DNA of 64,000 nucleotides, taken from positions 1 through 64,000 of the forward strand of contig JAUNDC010000010.1 in assembly GCA_030526355.1 (NCBI GenBank), written 5' to 3'. A model generated the notes under the pieces. That model had not been told where the DNA came from. It saw only the letters and a program-made list of their open reading frames with translations, and did not search any database. This document shows positions 59,404-64,000 of this stretch, piece after piece; position 1 is the first letter of the stretch, and each line of letters starts with the position of its first letter. A program made the position numbers and the translations under genes. The stretch comes from Bacillota bacterium. GTDB taxonomy: Bacteria > Bacillota > Clostridia > Peptostreptococcales > Anaerovoracaceae.

Positions 59404-61665
59404 CTATTTTAGCTTCATGGTAAGCCCTATTTTCTGCTTTTCGTAATCTATTTTTATTATCTTTACCTTGACCGTATCACCCACCGAAACCACATCCATC
59501 GGATGCTTTATATACTTATTGCTCATCTCGGATATATGGACAAGTCCATCGTTTTTGACTCCGATATCGACAAAAGCTCCGAAGTCCACAACATTTCTGA
59601 CAGTTCCGTCAAGCTCCATATCTATTTTAAGATCATCAAAGGATTTAACATCGTTCCTGAACACAACAGGAGGGGCATCCTCACGTGGGTCTCTTCCCGG
59701 CTTTTTCATTTCTGATATTATATCTGTAAGTGTAGGAACACCGATGTCCAGCTCTGCAGCCATTTTTTCTATAGCTTTCTTCATGTTGCGTTTCGGCTTT
59801 TCTTCAGTTCTGGTAAGCTCTGCCAGCGCAGCAAGACCTTTTGCTCTCGTCTTCGGCTGCTTAGGCTTTTCTTGACTGCCGTACGCTGCCCATATTCTGT
59901 CATCTATATCTGCTATTCCTCCATGCTGAAGCTCCGACGCTTCTATCTTCAGCTTATCCAGCATCGCTTCCGCAGCGCCGTACGATTCAGGATGAACAGA
60001 GGTTCCGTCCAGCGGATTTGTGCCATCAGAAATACGTATAAAACCGGCACACTGATTATAAGTCTTCTCACCTAGCTTTGAAACCTTTTTAAGTTCCTTT
60101 CTCTCCTTGAACACACCGTTTTCTTCCCTGTAAGCAACGATATTTCTGGCAATTCCCATATTAATGCCCGCAACATGTGCCAGCAGTGAAGGAGATGCTG
60201 TATTAAGCTCCACACCGACTCTGTTTACACAGTCCTCCACCACATTATCAAGTGCGTTTTCCAGAAGACTTTGGTTGATGTCATGCTGATACTGTCCCAC
60301 TCCTATGCTCTTGATAGGAATTTTCACCAGCTCAGCAAGTGGATCCTGAAGCCTTCTCCCCAGGGACATAGCTCCTCTGACGGTAACATCCAGATCCGGG
60401 TATTCTTCTGTCGCAAGCTTTGACGCAGAATACACTGATGCACCAGCTTCGTTGACTATTGTATAACTGATATCAAGACCTGATTTCTTAATAAAATTCG
60501 CAACGACCTCCTCTGTTTCCCTTGATGCCGTTCCGTTGCCTATCACTATTGTGTTTATCCTGAACTTATCAGCAAGCTTTTTGAGCACAGCCTCCGTGCC
60601 TTTTATATCATTTTTCGGTTCAGTAGGGTAAACTGTCGTATAAGCCAGCAGCTTTCCTGTCTCATTGATTACCGCCACCTTGCAGCCTGTCCTGTAGCCA
60701 GGGTCTATACTGATTATTCGTGCACCCTTCACCGGAGGAACCATCAGAAGCTTTTCTGTATTTTTTGCAAAAACCTTAACTGCCTCTGCTTCAGCCCGCT
60801 CCGTAAGCATGTTTCTCATTTCCCGTTCTGCTGCAGGTGCCATAAGTCTCTTGTAGGCGTCAGCTGCAGTGTCTTTAAGAAGCTGTGTAAAAACGGACGC
60901 TTCATTAGTTATAAGGGTTTCCGTTATCAGCGCTTCCATTTTTTCATTGTCTGTAACAACCTTGACTTTGAGCTTTTTTTCCTTTTCACCGCGGTTAATG
61001 GCCAAAATTCTGTGGTTAGGAATGCTTTTTATGCCTTCGCTGTAGTCATAGTACATTTCATAAACCGTCTTCTCTTCCGGATCGACCGCCTCGGTACTTA
61101 TTACACCTGTTTCCTGGGTTTTTTCCCTGATTGCGGCAGTAAGCTCCGGATCATCTGATATCATTTCCGCAATAATGTCACACGCTCCCTGTATTGCCTG
61201 AGCTGCTTCCTCCACACCTTTTTCTTCATTGATAAAATCTGCTGCAATTTCATCAGGCGATTTCGATTCTTCTTCCTGACTCATGAAAATCATTGCCAGC
61301 GGCTCAAGTCCCTTTTCCTTTGCCTTGGATGCTCTCGTCGCCTTCTTTTTCTTGAAGGGCTTGTACAGATCCTCTACTCTCTGCAGAACCTCCGCTTCAT
61401 TTATCTGAGCCTCCAGCTCTTCTGTAAGCTTGCCCTGCTCGTCTATAAGCCTTTTGACTTCTTCTTTTCTTTCTTCCAGGTTTCTGAGATAACTGAGACG
61501 CTCATCAAGATCTCTCAGAACCACGTCGCTTAATCCACCTGTGGCTTCCTTTCGGTATCTTGCAATAAAAGGTATAGTATTTCCTTCATCTATAAGATTC
61601 ACTGTCTGCTCAACCTGGCTCTGCCTGAGCCCGAATTCTCCGGCAAGTACTGCTGTTATATCCAT
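59404..61665 (-). CDS. tex: Tex-family S1 RNA-binding protein
   Basis: A 753-residue Tex protein: N-terminal helical domain (residues 1-180), YqgF-like domain with ARIISIDPGYRTGCKVAVI at about 325, helix-hairpin-helix region, and the C-terminal S1 domain (DGTVRNVVDFGAFVDIGVKNDGLVHISEMS). It binds RNA and affects transcription. It starts five bases after prfB, so the two are co-transcribed. Confidence 0.95.
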   Translation of the reverse strand: MDITAVLAGEFGLRQSQVEQTVNLIDEGNTIPFIARYRKEATGGLSDVVLRDLDERLSYLRNLEERKEEVKRLIDEQGKLTEELEAQINEAEVLQRVEDLYKPFKKKKATRASKAKEKGLEPLAMIFMSQEEESKSPDEIAADFINEEKGVEEAAQAIQGACDIIAEMISDDPELTAAIREKTQETGVISTEAVDPEEKTVYEMYYDYSEGIKSIPNHRILAINRGEKEKKLKVKVVTDNEKMEALITETLITNEASVFTQLLKDTAADAYKRLMAPAAEREMRNMLTERAEAEAVKVFAKNTEKLLMVPPVKGARIISIDPGYRTGCKVAVINETGKLLAYTTVYPTEPKNDIKGTEAVLKKLADKFRINTIVIGNGTASRETEEVVANFIKKSGLDISYTIVNEAGASVYSASKLATEEYPDLDVTVRGAMSLGRRLQDPLAELVKIPIKSIGVGQYQHDINQSLLENALDNVVEDCVNRVGVELNTASPSLLAHVAGINMGIARNIVAYREENGVFKERKELKKVSKLGEKTYNQCAGFIRISDGTNPLDGTSVHPESYGAAEAMLDKLKIEASELQHGGIADIDDRIWAAYGSQEKPKQPKTRAKGLAALAELTRTEEKPKRNMKKAIEKMAAELDIGVPTLTDIISEMKKPGRDPREDAPPVVFRNDVKSFDDLKIDMELDGTVRNVVDFGAFVDIGVKNDGLVHISEMSNKYIKHPMDVVSVGDTVKVKIIKIDYEKQKIGLTMKLK

Positions 61666-61670
61666 CCGGC

Positions 61671-62771
61671 CTACTCCTTCTGTTTAAGTTTCTCGTTAAT
61701 AAAATAATCCAAATCTCCATCCATCACTGCATTCACATTACCGACCTCTGCTCCTGTTCTGTGATCCTTGACCATGGTATATGGATGGAAAACGTAGGAC
61801 CTTATCTGGCTGCCCCAGGTTATCTGGCTATAATCACCCTTGAGCTCGTCCAGGTTTTCTTTGTGCTCCTGCTCCTTGAGTTCAATGAGCTTTGACATCA
61901 GCAGCTTCATCGCGGTCTCTCTGTTCTGATGCTGTGAACGCTCATTCTGGCATGTTACAACAATATTTGTCGGGATATGAGTTATCCTTATAGCTGAGTC
62001 CGTCTTGTTTACATGCTGGCCTCCCGCACCGCTTGACCGGTATGTGTCAACTCTGAGATCCTCAGGATTGATTTCAACGCTCATATCCTCGTCAATTTCA
62101 GGAATAACATCCAGCGATGCAAATGAGGTATGCCTTCTGCCCGAAGAATCAAACGGAGATATTCTTACTATTCTGTGAACACCTTTTTCGTTTTTTAAGT
62201 ATCCATATGCATTTTCACCTTCTACCAGAAGGGTTGCACTTTTGATACCTCCTTCTGTATCATCCTGCATATCTATGAGCTTTGCTTTATAGCCCTTTTT
62301 CTCGCACCACCTTGTATACATTCGGAACAGCATTTCAGCCCAGTCCTGAGCATCGGTTCCTCCGGAGCCTGCATGTACAGAAATGATAGCGTTGTTCTTA
62401 TCATACTTTCCATTAAGCAACGTTCTGAGTCTCAATGTCTCAAGCATTTTCTCAAGCTGCCTGCAGGTTTCCTCTGCTTCTGCTGCTAATGCTTCATCCT
62501 CTCCTTCCTCGGCCATATCAATCATGAGCTCCAGATCCTCAAGCATGCTGCTGTATTTATCCAGCTCATCCACCTTGTCCTCCAGAGATTTCTTCTCCTT
62601 CATGACTTTCTGTGCTGCCTCCGGATCATTCCAGAAACCGTCCTCTGCAATCTGCTGTTCTATTTTATCAAGCTTTTCTTTCATACCCTCAGGGTCAAGA
62701 GCATCAGATGATTCCTGAAGTGATGTCTTCAGTTCAGGTATCTGCATCTTGATCTGATCAAGCTGAATCAT
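61671..62771 (-). CDS. prfB: peptide chain release factor 2, without frameshift
   Basis: A 366-residue release factor. The tripeptide-like recognition region near SGRRHTSF and the catalytic GGQ (SSGAGGQHVNKTDSA) are present. The gene is one open frame: where most bacteria have CTT TGA C, this reads GCT CTT GAC CCT (Ala-Leu-Asp-Pro at about residues 24-27), so the autoregulatory UGA is absent. GGAAGTGACAAG precedes the ATG. Confidence 0.95.
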   Translation of the reverse strand: MIQLDQIKMQIPELKTSLQESSDALDPEGMKEKLDKIEQQIAEDGFWNDPEAAQKVMKEKKSLEDKVDELDKYSSMLEDLELMIDMAEEGEDEALAAEAEETCRQLEKMLETLRLRTLLNGKYDKNNAIISVHAGSGGTDAQDWAEMLFRMYTRWCEKKGYKAKLIDMQDDTEGGIKSATLLVEGENAYGYLKNEKGVHRIVRISPFDSSGRRHTSFASLDVIPEIDEDMSVEINPEDLRVDTYRSSGAGGQHVNKTDSAIRITHIPTNIVVTCQNERSQHQNRETAMKLLMSKLIELKEQEHKENLDELKGDYSQITWGSQIRSYVFHPYTMVKDHRTGAEVGNVNAVMDGDLDYFINEKLKQKE

Positions 62772-62856
62772 CTTGTCACTTCCTTTTCTATATTATCGTT
62801 GGTCGCTACGGCTCACAGCTCCTGCGACATATGACGGTGGACACTCCAGCGGCTCG

Positions 62857-64000
62857 CTACTGCTCGCCGGGAGTCGTCCTGCCACAGCAGTGTTTGTATT
62901 TTTTGCCGCTGCCGCATGGGCACGGGTCGTTTCGTCCTATTTTAGGTGCTTCTCTTCTTACTGTTTCCTGTTTATGTTCTCTCTGCGGCACTGTTGTCTG
63001 CTGAGGCATGTCTCCGTTTCCTGCTGCCGGCATATCGTCCTCATGGAAGTCTTCCTTGACTTCCTTACCTGTACCAAGCACGTTTCTTCTCTCGGTCTTT
63101 GTTTCCACTGTTACGTTGTAGCAGAACTTGACAAATTCCTCCTTGATGGAATTAACCATCAGCTCGAACATATCAAAACCTTCCTGTGCATAAGCCCCAG
63201 CAGGATCCTGACCGCCAAGACCTCTCAGTCCGATTCCGCTCTTCAGCTGATCCATCGCATCTATGTGATCCATCCATTTGTTGTCCACAACCCTGATAAG
63301 GATCATTCTCTCAACCTCACGAAGTCTGTCTATGCCGATTTCTGCTTCCTTCTCCTGATAAAGCTTCTCAAAATCATCATATATTCTCGCCTTGAGAGAT
63401 TCCTCATCCATGCTCTGCAGCTCATCCTCAGTAAACTCCAGATCAGTGAATTTTGGAGCGATTTTCTTGAGTCCCTTGTTCAGCACTGCGAAATCCCATT
63501 CTTCAGGGAATCTGGAGGCAATTACGACAGGATCCACTACTTCATCAATCAGCTGATGTGTCATGGATACCAGATCCTCCCTCAGATCTTCGCCAAAGAG
63601 CACCTTCTTTCTTTCTCCATATATTATCTCACGCTGCTTGTTCATAACATTATCATACTGCAGCACGTATTTTCTGATTCCGAAGTTTCTTCCCTCAACC
63701 TTTTTCTGAGCATTCTCGATCTGCTTTGTTATCATACCAGCTTCGATAGCTTCATCCTCTTCGACTCCGAGTCTCTGAACTATATTCTGCATCCTCTCGC
63801 CACCAAAGAGTCTCATCAGCTCATCCTCCATGGATATGCAGAATTGCGTTCTTCCCGGGTCGCCCTGTCTTCCCGAACGACCTCTGAGCTGGTTATCTAT
63901 ACGTCTGGATTCATGTCTTTCTGTACCAACTATGCATAATCCTCCAAGCTCACGTACCTTTTCTTGTTCTTCTTTTCTCTCTTCCTTATATTTTTCATGA
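62857..64000 (-). CDS. secA: SecA preprotein translocase ATPase, C-terminal part
   Basis: About 380 C-terminal residues are in the window; the gene continues past 64000. [30 protein letters not shown] is the end of the second motor domain, followed by the helical scaffold and wing regions and the zinc-binding end [17 protein letters not shown]. SecA drives export through SecYEG. The stop lies 85 bases before the prfB start, a usual arrangement. Confidence 0.97.
   Translation of the reverse strand, partial: HEKYKEERKEEQEKVRELGGLCIVGTERHESRRIDNQLRGRSGRQGDPGRTQFCISMEDELMRLFGGERMQNIVQRLGVEEDEAIEAGMITKQIENAQKKVEGRNFGIRKYVLQYDNVMNKQREIIYGERKKVLFGEDLREDLVSMTHQLIDEVVDPVVIASRFPEEWDFAVLNKGLKKIAPKFTDLEFTEDELQSMDEESLKARIYDDFEKLYQEKEAEIGIDRLREVERMILIRVVDNKWMDHIDAMDQLKSGIGLRGLGGQDPAGAYAQEGFDMFELMVNSIKEEFVKFCYNVTVETKTERRNVLGTGKEVKEDFHEDDMPAAGNGDMPQQTTVPQREHKQETVRREAPKIGRNDPCPCGSGKKYKHCCGRTTPGEQ

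Noticed and set aside
62773..63939. Long plus-strand open frame of 388 codons
   Set aside because: It lies antisense to secA and the secA-prfB gap; composition is that of a shadow frame and secA is unmistakable.

Overview
The window reads as a chromosomal segment of a low-to-mid GC anaerobic Firmicute of class Clostridia. Pointers are strong GGAGG ribosome-binding sites, a type II fatty-acid cluster of the fabH-fabK-fabD-fabG-fabF-fabZ kind, AddB-type recombination, and a sodium-pumping decarboxylase beta subunit. I cannot name the genus from sequence alone; a family XIII/Anaerovoracaceae-like or Lachnospiraceae-like host are guesses.

Left flank (1-2412): a secreted metallo-beta-lactamase-fold lipoprotein, two small unknown genes and a flavodoxin-like protein, all on the minus strand.

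Prophage (about 2413-44799, 42.3 kb): a complete-looking podovirus-type prophage in the 3' end of a tRNA-Ala(GGC) gene, bounded by a perfect 40-bp direct repeat. Its right end holds the tyrosine integrase, a lysogeny module (CI-like S24 repressor, divergent Cro-like regulator, shared operators) and two possible lysogenic-conversion genes. A long early operon runs leftward from 41956 to 29282: small regulators and zinc-ribbon proteins, a recombination module (RecF/SbcC-like ATPase, PD-(D/E)XK nuclease, SSB, ERCC4 nuclease), a CHC2 primase and DUF927 helicase, an iteron-like intergenic region, and about a dozen small cysteine-rich accessory genes. A strong terminator (29233-29259) closes it. A near-consensus late promoter (29176-29204) then drives packaging (TerS, TerL), portal, a Prp-like cysteine protease, scaffold, N4-gp56-like capsid, tail and fibre genes, a 2844-residue polyvalent ejection-type protein, a tandem Tad2-like anti-Thoeris protein, holin and endolysin. 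At least five terminator-like hairpins lie inside this late operon.

Right flank (44762-64000): tRNA-Ala and tRNA-Thr; a fatty-acid synthesis operon (promoter 55436-55408, FabT-type operator 55381-55397) running fabH-fabK-fabD-fabG-fabF-fabZ, then a MarR/FabT-like regulator fused to an FMN-reductase-like domain, then addB; an acyl-CoA synthetase with a PpaX-like phosphatase behind a promoter carrying a duplicated operator; an OadB-type sodium pump subunit; and secA-prfB-tex.

Most interesting: (1) the phage Prp-like protease lies next to scaffold and capsid proteins that share the N-terminal motif KLHTHMFD, matching the position of the LNLQFFA-type Prp cleavage site; (2) a G7 slippery heptamer abuts a stop codon between a collagen-like fibre and its receptor-binding-like C-terminal domain; (3) the tandem Tad2-like protein; (4) the FabT-FMN-domain fusion, whose reductase domain lacks the usual active-site histidine.
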